A stretch of 64,000 nucleotides of DNA, taken from contig DASZXK010000155.1 of assembly GCA_035545855.1 (NCBI GenBank), positions 109,494-173,493 of the forward strand, given 5' to 3'. Position 1 is the first letter of the stretch; each line of letters begins with the position of its first letter. The position numbers and the translations under genes are program-made. The stretch comes from DASZVB01 sp035545855. GTDB lineage: Bacteria; Myxococcota_A; Polyangia; Polyangiales; Polyangiaceae. The notes under the pieces were generated by a model. That model did not search any database. It worked only from the letters and a program-made list of their open reading frames with translations, and was not told where the DNA came from. Shown piece by piece: positions 41,166 to 49,623 of this stretch.

Positions 41166-41658
41166 GCGGCTCCAGGCAGTCCACGAACCGCGCGAGTCGA
41201 TCCCCGCTGAACGGGCAGTAGAGGAAGAGCGCGTTCACGTCCGGGACGAGCCGGACGACGTCGTCCGCATCCGCTCGGAGGAAGCGGAGACGCGGCGCGC
41301 CGAGTCTCGCCGCGAGCTCCTGCGCGACGACCACGAGCGCCGACTGGATCTCGACGCCGACGACGTCCGCGGCGGTGAGCAGGTGGACGAGCGCCGCGGC
41401 CCGGCCGATCCCCGCCCCGACGTCGACGAACACGTCGTCGGGACCGATACGGAGCGCATCCACGGTTTCGAGGACCGCGTCGACGGGAGCCGGGTAGTAG
41501 GGCACGGCTCCCCGCGGGAGCTCCGCCCCGTCGTCCGGGAGCTCGCGGACATCGAACAGGCGATCCGCCCAGGCGTCTCGTTCTCCCGGCGGCACCGCGA
41601 GCAGGGCTCGGCGGAACGCGGCAGGGCCGATTCCCCGTAACCCTTCGAAAAGCAGCAT
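41023..41658 (-). CDS. Class I SAM-dependent methyltransferase-like protein
   Basis: 211 residues. The cofactor motif VFVDVGAGIGRAAALVHLL (motif I) is followed by VVGVEIQSALVVVAQELAARLG and FLRADADDVVRLVPDVNALFLYCPFSG. The topology matches DOT1-like/class I methyltransferases. Substrate unknown. The 3' 143 bp overlap the convergent acyltransferase gene on the opposite strand. Its upstream side faces the hairpin array at 41709-41897. Confidence 0.85.
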   Translation of the reverse strand: MLLFEGLRGIGPAAFRRALLAVPPGERDAWADRLFDVRELPDDGAELPRGAVPYYPAPVDAVLETVDALRIGPDDVFVDVGAGIGRAAALVHLLTAADVVGVEIQSALVVVAQELAARLGAPRLRFLRADADDVVRLVPDVNALFLYCPFSGDRLARFVDCLEPLTWRRPIRLAALDVPLPDRRWLERAPARGSANLDVVVSRARGSGVPR

Positions 41659-41708
41659 GTTTCGAGGGATCCTAGCTCGCTCGAAGGAAAATGACCTCCG
41701 CTTCGGGC

Positions 41709-41897
41709 GCGCTCGCCGCGCCCGCGGGGCCGTGAAAACGGCGGGGCCCTCACTCGCACCGTTCGCGCCCTCGGCGCCGTGAAAACGGCAGGACCGATCA
41801 TCCGCACCCTCCGCGCCTGCGGCGCAGTGAAACGGCGGGACCGATCATCCGCGCTCGCCGCGCCCGCGGCGCCGTGAAAACGGCGGGACCCTCACTC
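41709..41897. repeat. Four tandem 47-48-bp units with GAAA-loop hairpins
   Basis: Units 41709-41755, 41756-41803, 41804-41850 and 41851-41897 share the pattern GC(G/A)C..(C/T)CGCGCC.GCGG, then a hairpin and (A/G)CC.TCA(C/T). In units 1, 2 and 4 GCCGTGAAAACGGC forms a perfect 5-bp stem closed by a GAAA tetraloop; unit 3 is degenerate. Units 1 and 4 are nearly identical, as are the 3' ends of units 2 and 3. Confidence 0.75.
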
Positions 41898-41919
41898 GCA
41901 CCCTGCGCGCTCCGGATGA

Positions 41920-41931
41920 TTTGTATACAAA
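41920..41931. repeat. Second TTTGTATACAAA palindrome
   Basis: The 12-bp perfect palindrome is identical to the core at 18726-18737 and shares the left flank CTGCGCG..CCGGATG. The right flank diverges. It lies just after the hairpin array, ~100 bp upstream of the second ArsR promoter. Confidence 0.6.
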
Positions 41932-42034
41932 CTATCCCTCGCGACGCGTCCCCCCCCTGATGATTGAGGCGGCCCGGTGGGCTGGGCCCGCCGGCTTCGG
42001 CTCGCGAGCTTCGTTCGGCCGGGATGAATGTGCC

Positions 42035-42071
42035 TTGACGGTCATATGAACCTAGGAGTATATACCTGGAC
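42035..42071 (+). promoter_or_regulatory. Leaderless promoter of second ArsR operon
   Basis: -35 TTGACG at 42035-42040, an 18-bp spacer and -10 TATATA at 42059-42064. GTG 42072 follows 7 nt later, so start codon and transcription start nearly coincide. An imperfect inverted repeat (GGTCATAT against ATATACC) centred on CCTAGG fills the spacer and could be the ArsR site. Confidence 0.65.
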
Positions 42072-42404
42072 GTGGAGTCTACGTTCGCCATCATCGCGGA
42101 GCCGAATCGCCGGGCGATCCTGGGGCTTCTCGCCTCGAGCGAGCGGTCCGTCGGCGAGATCGAGCAGGAGCTCCGCATGCCGCAGACGTCGGTGTCGAAG
42201 CACCTCCGGGTGCTCCGTGAAGCGGGCTTCGTGGAAGCGCGGCCGGACGCCCAGCGGAGGGTCTATCGCATCCGGCCCGAACCTTTCATGGAGGTGGACG
42301 AGTGGCTCGCCCCCTTCCGACGTTTCTGGTCGTCCCACGTGGACGCGCTCGAGCGTCACCTCGATCGAATGGCAAAGGCACCCAAGAATCGGAGGACCCG
42401 ATGA
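42072..42404 (+). CDS. ArsR-family repressor (paralogue 2)
   Basis: 110 residues from GTG 42072. Winged HTH: FAIIAEPNRRAILGLLASSERSVGEIEQEL and MPQTSVSKHLRVLREAGFV, then RPDAQRRVYRIRPEPFMEVDEWL. Like paralogue 1 it lacks metal-binding Cys. The stop overlaps the next start (ATGA at 42401). Gene order ArsR-SRPBCC repeats that at 39228, indicating an old module duplication. The promoter geometry suggests a leaderless mRNA. Confidence 0.93.
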   Translation: MESTFAIIAEPNRRAILGLLASSERSVGEIEQELRMPQTSVSKHLRVLREAGFVEARPDAQRRVYRIRPEPFMEVDEWLAPFRRFWSSHVDALERHLDRMAKAPKNRRTR

Positions 42405-42931
42405 GCGAGAGAGAAGGCTTTTCCCTCGGCACTGCGCACGGCGCGGACGTCCAGAAGACCGGAGACGACTGGAAGCTCGTGCTCGTGCGGGAGCTTCGCC
42501 ATCCGCCCGGGCTCGTCTGGGAAGCACTGACGGACCCTGCGCAGCTCCGCGAGTGGGCCCCGTTCGACGCGGACCGCAGCCTCGCGACGACGGGCAAGGT
42601 CCAGCTCACCACCGTGAACGCGCCGTCGCCCCACGTGACGGAATGCACCGTCAAGCGCGCGGACGCGCCGAAGCTCCTCGAGCACACCTGGGGGGACTTC
42701 GATCTCCGGTGGGAGCTCGAGCCGCTTGCGAACGGGACGCGCCTCACCCTCTTCCAGAACATCGATCGCCGCTACATCTCGTGGGGCGCGGCTGGATGGC
42801 ACGTCTGCTTCGAGGTGCTGGCGCGACTGCTGGACAGGCGCCCGGTCGGACGCATCGCCGGGCCGGAGGCCATGAAGCTGGACGGCTGGCAGAGTCTCCA
42901 CGCGGCATACACGAAGCAACTGAACACCTGA
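42401..42931 (+). CDS. SRPBCC (AHSA1-like) domain protein 2
   Basis: 176 residues. LVLVRELRHPPGLVWEALTDPAQLREWAPFD opens the Bet v1-like fold. LLEHTWGDFDLRWELEPLANGTRLTLFQNI is the central strand region and MKLDGWQSLHAAYTKQLN the C-terminal helix. It is coupled to the ArsR gene by ATGA and is followed 8 bp later by a DoxX-like membrane protein. Ligand unknown. Confidence 0.92.
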   Translation: MSEREGFSLGTAHGADVQKTGDDWKLVLVRELRHPPGLVWEALTDPAQLREWAPFDADRSLATTGKVQLTTVNAPSPHVTECTVKRADAPKLLEHTWGDFDLRWELEPLANGTRLTLFQNIDRRYISWGAAGWHVCFEVLARLLDRRPVGRIAGPEAMKLDGWQSLHAAYTKQLNT

Positions 42932-42939
42932 GGAACAGG

Positions 42940-43359
42940 ATGGAATCCACGATGCAAAAGGCGGCGCTCGCCGCGGAGAAGACGGCCCCGAGAGGCACTG
43001 CCATTGCCTTCTGGATCGCGACGGCGCTGTTCTCCCTCCAGATCGCCTTCACCGCGTACGCGCAGCTCCGGCTCCCGCAGGTGGCCGCTGCCTTCACGCA
43101 CCTGGGCTTCCCCGACTACTTCCGGGTCGGGCTTTCCTGGGCGAAATTCCTGGGCCTCGCCGTGATCCTCGTCCCTGCCCCCGCGCGGCTGAAGGAATGG
43201 GCCTACGCGGGCTTCGCATTCGACCTCGGGGCGGCCGTCTTCGCACACCTGGCGGTGGGAGACGGTCCGGAGGCGTGGGGGTGGCCGCTCGGCACCGGCG
43301 TGCTCTGGGCCTGCTCCTACTTCCTGTGGCGTCGCCCGAGTGCCACGCCGCAGACCTGA
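42940..43359 (+). CDS. DoxX-like small membrane protein
   Basis: 139 residues with four hydrophobic helices (~20-40, ~62-80, ~85-103, ~110-130). Landmarks are FAYAQLRLPQ-like FTAYAQLRLPQVAAAFTHLG and YFRVGLSWAKFLGLAVILVP, then LKEWAYAGFAFDLGAAVFAH, which fit the DoxX_2 family. Gene pairs ArsR-SRPBCC-DoxX are common in bacteria. Translation starts at ATG 42940 after AGGA. Inner membrane; function unknown. Confidence 0.85.
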   Translation: MESTMQKAALAAEKTAPRGTAIAFWIATALFSLQIAFTAYAQLRLPQVAAAFTHLGFPDYFRVGLSWAKFLGLAVILVPAPARLKEWAYAGFAFDLGAAVFAHLAVGDGPEAWGWPLGTGVLWACSYFLWRRPSATPQT

Positions 43360-43409
43360 TCCGATCGAAGTCGAGGACACCCGCGCCGGAGTCGACCTAG
43401 GATTGTCTC

Positions 43410-43961
43410 ATGCCCACGAAGAAGCCTGCCGCGGACGGATCCGCCTCCGCGAAGATCGACGCGAGAATCCAGGAGCTCGCCGACTGGCGCGGGAAGACGC
43501 TCGCGCGGATGCGACAGCTCATCCACGAGGCCGATCCCGAGATCGTGGAAGAGTGGAAGTGGATGGGAACTCCCATCTTCTCGCACGCGGGCATCGTCTG
43601 CACGGGTGAGAGCTACAAGAGCGTCATCAAGCTCACCTTCGCAAAGGGGGCCTCCCTTCCGGACCCGAAGAAGCTCTTCAACTCGAGCCTCGATGGGAAC
43701 ACCCGGCGCGCGATAGACATCCACGAGAACGAGAAGATCGACGAGGGCGCGCTGAAGACGCTGATCCGGGCGGCGGTGGCGCTGAACGTCGGCGGGACGG
43801 GCGGCGCGAAGTCGCCTGCCAGGACGAAGGCCGCACCGAGGAAGGCCGCTACCCGGACGAAGGCCGCGCCGAAAAAGGCCGCTGCCCGGACGACGGCCGC
43901 ACCCAAGACGAAGGCACGGACGAAGCCGGCGTCGAAGCGACCGCCGCGGAACCGGGCGTGA
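43410..43961 (+). CDS. DUF1801 (YdhG-like) protein with histone-H1-like tail
   Basis: 183 residues. Residues ~12-125 are the DUF1801 fold: IQELADWRGKTLARMRQLIHEADPEIVEEWKWMGTPIFSHAGIVC, then YKSVIKLTFAKGASLPDPKKLFNSSL. From ~130 on the chain is a Lys/Arg/Ala/Pro tail of repeated KAAPRKAATRTKAAPKKAA type, like bacterial H1-type DNA-binding tails. DUF1801 has no agreed biochemical role. It overlaps the GNAT gene by 4 bp and lies 50 bp after the DoxX gene, so it may belong to the second ArsR operon. Confidence 0.85.
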   Translation: MPTKKPAADGSASAKIDARIQELADWRGKTLARMRQLIHEADPEIVEEWKWMGTPIFSHAGIVCTGESYKSVIKLTFAKGASLPDPKKLFNSSLDGNTRRAIDIHENEKIDEGALKTLIRAAVALNVGGTGGAKSPARTKAAPRKAATRTKAAPKKAAARTTAAPKTKARTKPASKRPPRNRA

Positions 43962-44419
43962 CGGCCCTGCCGGCCGGCGTGGCCATCCGCCTGGCTGCCG
44001 GCACGGACGTCCCCTTCATCCGGATGCTCGGGGACGCCGCATTCGGCGAGTACGATCGCAGGGCGGGCGAATATTCCGTGGCGGCATCCGCGCGGGCGAC
44101 GACGCTCGTCGCAGAGCGCGCCGGCGAATCGCTCGGCTTCGCCGTCGTCGAACGGGACGGTCCGGGCTCGTTCCACCTCGCCGCCATCGCCGTCACGGAG
44201 AGCGCGCGAGGCATGGGCGTCGGCAGCGCGTTGCTCCGCGCCGCGGAAGCTCACGCGAAGTCCCACGGCGGGACGAAACTACATCTGACGACGGCGGACT
44301 CGAACGTCGCCGCGCTCTCGGTGTTCCAGAAGGCGGGCCTTCGGCAGACCCGCGGCGGAGAAGGGACCTATCGGCGAGGACAGCGGTCGGTGCGAATGGA
44401 GAAGACGCTCGGGGCCTGA
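43958..44419 (+). CDS. GNAT-family N-acetyltransferase
   Basis: 153 residues from GTG 43958. The acetyl-CoA site is in FHLAAIAVTESARGMGVGSALLRAAEAHAKSHG (Q/RxxGxG/A-type loop RGMGVG). LHLTTADSNVAALSVFQKAGLRQ follows, the usual motif B. The start overlaps the DUF1801 stop (GTGA). Acceptor substrate unknown. It converges on the serine-hydrolase gene with 26 bp between. Confidence 0.9.
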   Translation: MTALPAGVAIRLAAGTDVPFIRMLGDAAFGEYDRRAGEYSVAASARATTLVAERAGESLGFAVVERDGPGSFHLAAIAVTESARGMGVGSALLRAAEAHAKSHGGTKLHLTTADSNVAALSVFQKAGLRQTRGGEGTYRRGQRSVRMEKTLGA

Positions 44420-44445
44420 CCTTCGACCCCTGCGCCGTCTCGCGC

Positions 44446-45684
44446 TCAGAAGGTCCGTGCGATGGCCCGGAACAGCTCCACGGTCTGCATCTCCCGGTAC
44501 GCGCTTTCACTCCATCCCGTCGCGTAGTCGCTGAATGCGGACAGCTTGACGATCACGACGCCGCGGGTCGGGTTCACGTACACGAACTGATTGTAGATCC
44601 CGATGGCTGAGAACTCGTGCTCGTCGCCCCCAGGAATCCACCACTGATAGCCGTAGCCGATCGGAAACGGCTCACCCGCCTTCGCCTTCGCCTCTGCAGT
44701 CAGGAACGGAGCGTCGGGCGTCACGGACTGCCGCACCCAGGTCTCGGGAACGATCTGCTTGCCCTGCCACGCTCCCCCCAGCCGGTACAGCTCGCCGAGC
44801 TTCGCGTAGTCGCGCGCCGTCGCGTTCAGACCGCCGAACACCATCTCCATTCCGTGGTCGTCGAGGAGCCACCGGCCGCTGCTCTCCATGCCGAGCGGCT
44901 GCCAGAGCTTCTCGTTCATGTACGCGGTCACGGAACGACCCGTGGCTCTCGTGAGGAGCATGCCGAGCGCGTGCGTGTCCGCCGAACAGTAGTGATTGCG
45001 CGTCCCGGGCGGGACCTTCCGCTCGAGCGTCGCCGTGAACTCGTCGAGCGAACCGCCGAGGAACAGCACCCTTCCGAAGCGATTCACGTCGCTGAAGGGG
45101 TTCGCGTACGTCTCGTCCCACCCGACCCCGGACGACATCTGGAGAACGTCCTTGATGCGGACGCCGTCGTAGCCCGAACCGACCAGCGCCGGCACGTACC
45201 GGGTGATCGGGTCCTCGACGCTCCGGACGTACCCGTCGGCGATCGCGATGCCGACGAGGGCCGAGATGAAGCTCTTCGCGACGGACCAGGACAGCCAGTG
45301 CACGTCGCGCCCGCCCGTCAGCGCGTACCGCTCGTAGCGCACCGCACCGTCCTTCAACACGAGGAGCGCGCTGGTGTCCGTCTCGGAGAGGAACCACTCG
45401 ACGTCGATAGGCTTGCCCTCGTAGGCGAACGACGCAGGCAGCGTGATCCGCGGACCCTCCGGGAAGTGGAAGGGTTTTTCCGATCGGGGCATGGTGGAAG
45501 CGGGGAAGAGCTCCGCCGTGTGCGCGAAGTTCTCGTACTGCTCCGCTCCGTGAAAGAGCGTGATCCCCATCCACACGCGCCGGAGGCCGTGTCTCTTCGC
45601 GAGCCACCCCACGGTGCAGACGCTCGCGAGCAGCGTGCCGAGCACCAGCGCGACGAGGAAGCGCCTTCCGCGGCTCCGTTTCAT
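44446..45684 (-). CDS. Beta-lactamase-family serine hydrolase, membrane-anchored
   Basis: 412 residues from ATG 45684, preceded by GGAGGTGGG. An N-terminal signal-anchor (~9-29) is followed by a class-C/esterase-B fold: SVAK (Ser134-Lys137) is the SxxK nucleophile, then MSSGVGWDETYANPFSD and the YCS motif in NHYCSADT for YxN. The C-terminal part includes GYGYQWWIPGGDEHEFSAIG. Relatives are DD-peptidases, esterases or amidases rather than antibiotic-resistance enzymes. Periplasmic active domain. Substrate not inferable. Confidence 0.9.
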   Translation of the reverse strand: MKRSRGRRFLVALVLGTLLASVCTVGWLAKRHGLRRVWMGITLFHGAEQYENFAHTAELFPASTMPRSEKPFHFPEGPRITLPASFAYEGKPIDVEWFLSETDTSALLVLKDGAVRYERYALTGGRDVHWLSWSVAKSFISALVGIAIADGYVRSVEDPITRYVPALVGSGYDGVRIKDVLQMSSGVGWDETYANPFSDVNRFGRVLFLGGSLDEFTATLERKVPPGTRNHYCSADTHALGMLLTRATGRSVTAYMNEKLWQPLGMESSGRWLLDDHGMEMVFGGLNATARDYAKLGELYRLGGAWQGKQIVPETWVRQSVTPDAPFLTAEAKAKAGEPFPIGYGYQWWIPGGDEHEFSAIGIYNQFVYVNPTRGVVIVKLSAFSDYATGWSESAYREMQTVELFRAIARTF

Positions 45685-45772
45685 CGTCCCACCTCCGTGG
45701 CGTCTCCGAAAATAGCGGACGAGAAGTATTCGAACTCGTCGACCATGACAACTTTCAATCGACGCCGCCGGC

Positions 45773-47275
45773 TCATCCCCAGCCCGCCCGACCCGCCGGG
45801 TCATCCTCGCCGGCTGCGGGACGAGGGGCGCCGAACCACGTCGTCAGCGCCTCTCGAAGCCCGCGCTCCGTCCCCTCGCCCACCCAGGCGACGTACCCGT
45901 CCGGACGAACCAGTACCGCGGAAGGCGGGGACACCGGCCCGAGCGCCGGGAGCTCCCAGACTCCGGTGTACCGAGCGTCGATCGACGGAACGCGATCGGC
46001 CCACCGCGAGACGTCGAGAGTGCCCGGCTGGCCGAGGTTGATCAACAACGGTCTCGCCTCGTGGAGGAACGTGAACACACGTCGTGAGCCGCCCGCGGTG
46101 ACGAGGTCGAGGTCCGGCATGCGGCGGCCGAGCAACGGATGTCCGCTCCCGAGGTCGTAGTGAATGCCGAGGCCGGACATCATCCCTGCGTAGCGTTTCC
46201 TCGGCTCATCCATGCGGAGGAGCTCCGCGACGTGGTCACGGAGCGCTTCCGTGCGGTCGTCGCCGCGGTTCAGCGCGGTCTGGGCCATCGTGGTCTTCAG
46301 GATCCGCGCCGCGACCGGGTGCCGTTCCTCGTGGTACGTCTCGAGGAGCCGCTCGGGGGACGTCCCTCGCACCACCTGCGCGAGCTTCCAGCCGAGGTTC
46401 ACTGCGTCCTGCACGCCGAGGTTCAGCCCCTGGCCTCCCACCGGGGCATGGATGTGAGCGGCGTCGCCGGCGAGGAGCACGCGGCGCTCGCGGTAGCGCG
46501 CGGCCTGTCGCGTCCGGTCCGTGAACCGGGAGAGCCACCGGGCGCTCCGGAGACCGAAGTCCGACCCGTAGAGGGAGACGAGCGCGGCGCGGAGCTCCTC
46601 CAGCGTCGGCGACACGCCGAGCGTCACCTCTTCGTCCCGGAGCACGACACCCGCGTGCTTGCCGTCTTCGTGCTTGCCGAGTGCGTAGACGCCTTTCTCG
46701 TCACGGCGGACGCCCCAGGGCGGCTCTTCCGTCAGCTCCACTTCGGCGATGAGATAGCTCGTCGAGGGCTCCCACCCCGGGAACTCGATGCCGGCCCGCT
46801 TCCGCACCAGGCTCCGGCCCCCGTCACAGCCGACGAGATACGACGCTCGGAGACACCCGCCGTCCGACAGCGTCACGTCCACCCCCGTGTCGTCCTGCGA
46901 CACATCCGTCACTTCGCACCCGCGACGCACTGGGACACCGAGGTCCGCGACCCACTCGGCGAGCAGTCTTTCGGTGTGCGTCTGCAGCAGCGCGAGCCCG
47001 TACGGGTGGCGAGTCGGGAAGTCGGAGAGGTCGAGAGGAACCATGAAGGACGTGACCTGCGCGACCTGCCCGAGCGAGAGGAAGCGCTCGGCGATGCCGC
47101 GTTGATCCAATACTTCGATCGTGCGCGCGTGGAGGCCGCGCCCGCGCGAGCCGTCGCGCTGCCGTTCCACGAGCCGTTCGAGAACGACGACGTCGACCTT
47201 CGCGAGCGCCAGCTCGGCTGCGAGCATCAATCCCGTCGGGCCACCGCCCACGATCGCCACCGCATGGTTCGTCAT
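45773..47275 (-). CDS. FAD-dependent aromatic monooxygenase (PheA/TfdB type)
   Basis: 500 residues. FAD-binding GxGxxG in VAIVGGGPTGLMLAAELALA (~7-26), the DG motif YLVGCDGGRSLVRKRAG, and the GD motif LLAGDAAHIHAPVGGQGLNLGVQDAVNLGWKLA. A C-terminal thioredoxin-like domain (~375-490) is included, as in phenol-hydroxylase and polyketide/rifampicin monooxygenases. The start at 47275 sits at the conserved first strand; longer frames add ~114 unconserved residues. Probable NAD(P)H-dependent hydroxylation of an aromatic substrate. Confidence 0.93.
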   Translation of the reverse strand: MTNHAVAIVGGGPTGLMLAAELALAKVDVVVLERLVERQRDGSRGRGLHARTIEVLDQRGIAERFLSLGQVAQVTSFMVPLDLSDFPTRHPYGLALLQTHTERLLAEWVADLGVPVRRGCEVTDVSQDDTGVDVTLSDGGCLRASYLVGCDGGRSLVRKRAGIEFPGWEPSTSYLIAEVELTEEPPWGVRRDEKGVYALGKHEDGKHAGVVLRDEEVTLGVSPTLEELRAALVSLYGSDFGLRSARWLSRFTDRTRQAARYRERRVLLAGDAAHIHAPVGGQGLNLGVQDAVNLGWKLAQVVRGTSPERLLETYHEERHPVAARILKTTMAQTALNRGDDRTEALRDHVAELLRMDEPRKRYAGMMSGLGIHYDLGSGHPLLGRRMPDLDLVTAGGSRRVFTFLHEARPLLINLGQPGTLDVSRWADRVPSIDARYTGVWELPALGPVSPPSAVLVRPDGYVAWVGEGTERGLREALTTWFGAPRPAAGEDDPAGRAGWG

Positions 47276-47508
47276 GGTGAAGGACTCTGGGGCACGCCCC
47301 CGGGATTGCGGCAAGGCCCCGCGTCTGGCATATGACGGACCTGGCGAGGGGGCGGGGTTCGGGGCAGCCGAATTTCCGACGTGCGTTTCGTCGCCCGAGG
47401 CGCCGCGCCTTTGCGCGCGGATCTTCTCGATTCGCCCCGGCTTTTTCGATCCTTCTCGTCCCTCCGAGCGAATCTCCCGCCCGCGTCGTGTAAGCTCGTG
47501 GGTCGGTG

Positions 47509-49623
47509 ATGGAAGGACTCCGAGATCCGGCGGGGCTCGTGGAGCGTGTTCCCGAACTCGTGGAGCTCTCGCAGGAGAGCCCGGCGGTACGCCGCGCCAT
47601 CGAGAAGGGGAAGCCACATGCGGTGTATCGAGCGCTCCTCCACTTCGCCTGGTTCAAGGCGAAAGGCCGATCCCGTGACGTCGCGCGAGAGTTGCTCTCG
47701 AGACGGCGCTTGTTCCTGGAGCCGATCGCCTCCGCGCCGACTCTGTTCACGTACAACGGGTGCGGCTTCAGGATCTACGGCCGCGCGGATCGGGATTCGG
47801 ACGGGACGTACGTCAGTACGCACTACCTGACGTTCGTCTACGTCCCGCTGTTTCCTCTCCGCTCCTACCTGACCGCGGACGGGGACACGGCGAAGTCCTA
47901 TCGCTTCGTGGGCAAGGTGCCGGGGTCCCTCGCGACGTATCTCTGGCAGCGCCTCGTCGCGCTCGCCGTCGTGCTCTCGGTCGCCGTCGCTTCCGCGCAT
48001 GCGATCGACGACTCGCTCCACGGGACCTTGCACGTCACGAACGGGCTCGCGCTGCCCGTCCACGTCGAGCTCTCGGGCGCACCGCCCGTCGACGTGCCGG
48101 GAGGCCGCGAGGTTCCCATCCGGGCATCCGCGGGTCGCCACCACATCTCCGTCCTCCTCGAAGGAGCGCCGATCGAAACCGGGGATCTCGACCTTCCGCG
48201 CGGCAAGACGGTCTCCTTCTGGAACGTCCTCGGGGCTGCACTCGTGTTCGTCGAGAACGTGAGCTACGCGGCGAACGCGACGCCCGACGCCGCTTCGGAG
48301 GAAGAGCCCGAGGTCCATTGTTCCGCCGGGTTCGGTTCCGCCGAGGACGTGGTCGACGCCTTCACCGAGTCGCCGCGGACGATCAGCATGTCGAAGGACT
48401 CCGGGAAGGTCGTTCGACGGCGAGTGGATTTCATGCGTACCCCGAACGCCTGCGTCGGATACCTCTCCGCCACCGGGAAGACGGGGCCCGCGGCGGCTCT
48501 GGCCCGCAAGATCGCGGAGGTCGGTCACTATCGACTCGAGGACGTCAACGTCGCCCTGGAGCTCCTGAAGCGCGCGGGCGAGGAGGACGCGGTCGTGAGC
48601 TTGGCGCGCGCCGCGCGGGACCAGAATCCGACCTCCGTCGAATTCCACCGGACCTATCAGAGCGCCATGGAAGCGACGGGCAAGCGACGGGACCTGATCA
48701 CGGAGTACCGCGCTCGGATGCAGCAGAATCCTGGATCCGCGGACTCCATGTACCTGCTCGCGCGCGTCAGCGAACCCGAGGAAGAGATGTCCCTCCTCCG
48801 GACCGGTCTCGGTGTCGCGCCTCACCACCCGTATCTGCTCCGCGCCTTCGGCTTCCGGCAGATGTGCGACGGACGCCATCAGGCGGCGGCTGAAGCGTTC
48901 GAGACGCTGCATCGAACCGATCCGGTCGAGTTCAGGGACGTCGCTCTGCTGGACGTGCAGGCTCTCGCCGGGCTCGGGCAGATCGATCCGGCGCGTACCG
49001 TCGTCCGGGAAATGCTCGACGTCCGGGATCTCCCACCCATGACGCGGGAACAGCTCGTCATCGCCGCGCTGCAGCTGTCTTCGTTCGAACCGCGCGTCGC
49101 GACCGAGGAAATGGTCGCTCGGGTCGAGCCGGCTCGTCGTGTCGCGGTCCTGCTCGACGGCGGCCTCGACGTCTCGAAAGAGGATCTGGAGCACGTCACC
49201 GAACGGGCGCAGAGAAGCGCCTTCGAGGTGGCCCTGGTCGCGAGAGAGCAGCCCGCATCGGCGCTGGACGCGCTCGCGAAACTGGACGGCGTGGTCGTGC
49301 GGAGCCTCTCCGGGGTTCAGTGGGGCCTCCTCTTCGGAGAAGCGGCGCGGATCGAACCGCCGCACGCCGTGCTGTCGAAGCTGACCGAGGAGACGCCGCT
49401 CGATCGGGTGCGCACGGAGGCGCTCGCACGGTTCATCCGGACGGGAGAGTCGTCGGCGGAGTTCGTCGAGCTCCCGGCGGATCTCCGCGCCGCAATCGTC
49501 CTCGCTCGCTCCCGGAGAGCGGGCGTGACGGACACGGATCGAAAGGCCCTGCGGGAACAGGTGAAGCTCCTCGATCCGCTGCGCGGACCGGTCACGAGAG
49601 CGATGAACGCATGGCCGGGGTGA
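47509..49623 (+). CDS. Membrane protein with TPR-like helical region, function unknown
   Basis: 704 residues; the adjacent GTG 47506 is an alternative start. Residues ~82-122 (YNGCGFRIYGR...THYLTFVYVPLFPLRSY) match a short domain met in several bacterial membrane proteins, with the pattern GxxxYG...YxTTxWFVxxxxPLxPLxxY. A transmembrane helix follows (~146-166: LVALAVVLSVAVASAHAI). Then come a beta-rich PEGA-like part (~168-245) and TPR-like helical pairs (~330-560). The last 13 bp overlap the M48 protease gene, implying a joint function at the inner membrane or periplasm. Confidence 0.72.
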   Translation: MEGLRDPAGLVERVPELVELSQESPAVRRAIEKGKPHAVYRALLHFAWFKAKGRSRDVARELLSRRRLFLEPIASAPTLFTYNGCGFRIYGRADRDSDGTYVSTHYLTFVYVPLFPLRSYLTADGDTAKSYRFVGKVPGSLATYLWQRLVALAVVLSVAVASAHAIDDSLHGTLHVTNGLALPVHVELSGAPPVDVPGGREVPIRASAGRHHISVLLEGAPIETGDLDLPRGKTVSFWNVLGAALVFVENVSYAANATPDAASEEEPEVHCSAGFGSAEDVVDAFTESPRTISMSKDSGKVVRRRVDFMRTPNACVGYLSATGKTGPAAALARKIAEVGHYRLEDVNVALELLKRAGEEDAVVSLARAARDQNPTSVEFHRTYQSAMEATGKRRDLITEYRARMQQNPGSADSMYLLARVSEPEEEMSLLRTGLGVAPHHPYLLRAFGFRQMCDGRHQAAAEAFETLHRTDPVEFRDVALLDVQALAGLGQIDPARTVVREMLDVRDLPPMTREQLVIAALQLSSFEPRVATEEMVARVEPARRVAVLLDGGLDVSKEDLEHVTERAQRSAFEVALVAREQPASALDALAKLDGVVVRSLSGVQWGLLFGEAARIEPPHAVLSKLTEETPLDRVRTEALARFIRTGESSAEFVELPADLRAAIVLARSRRAGVTDTDRKALREQVKLLDPLRGPVTRAMNAWPG

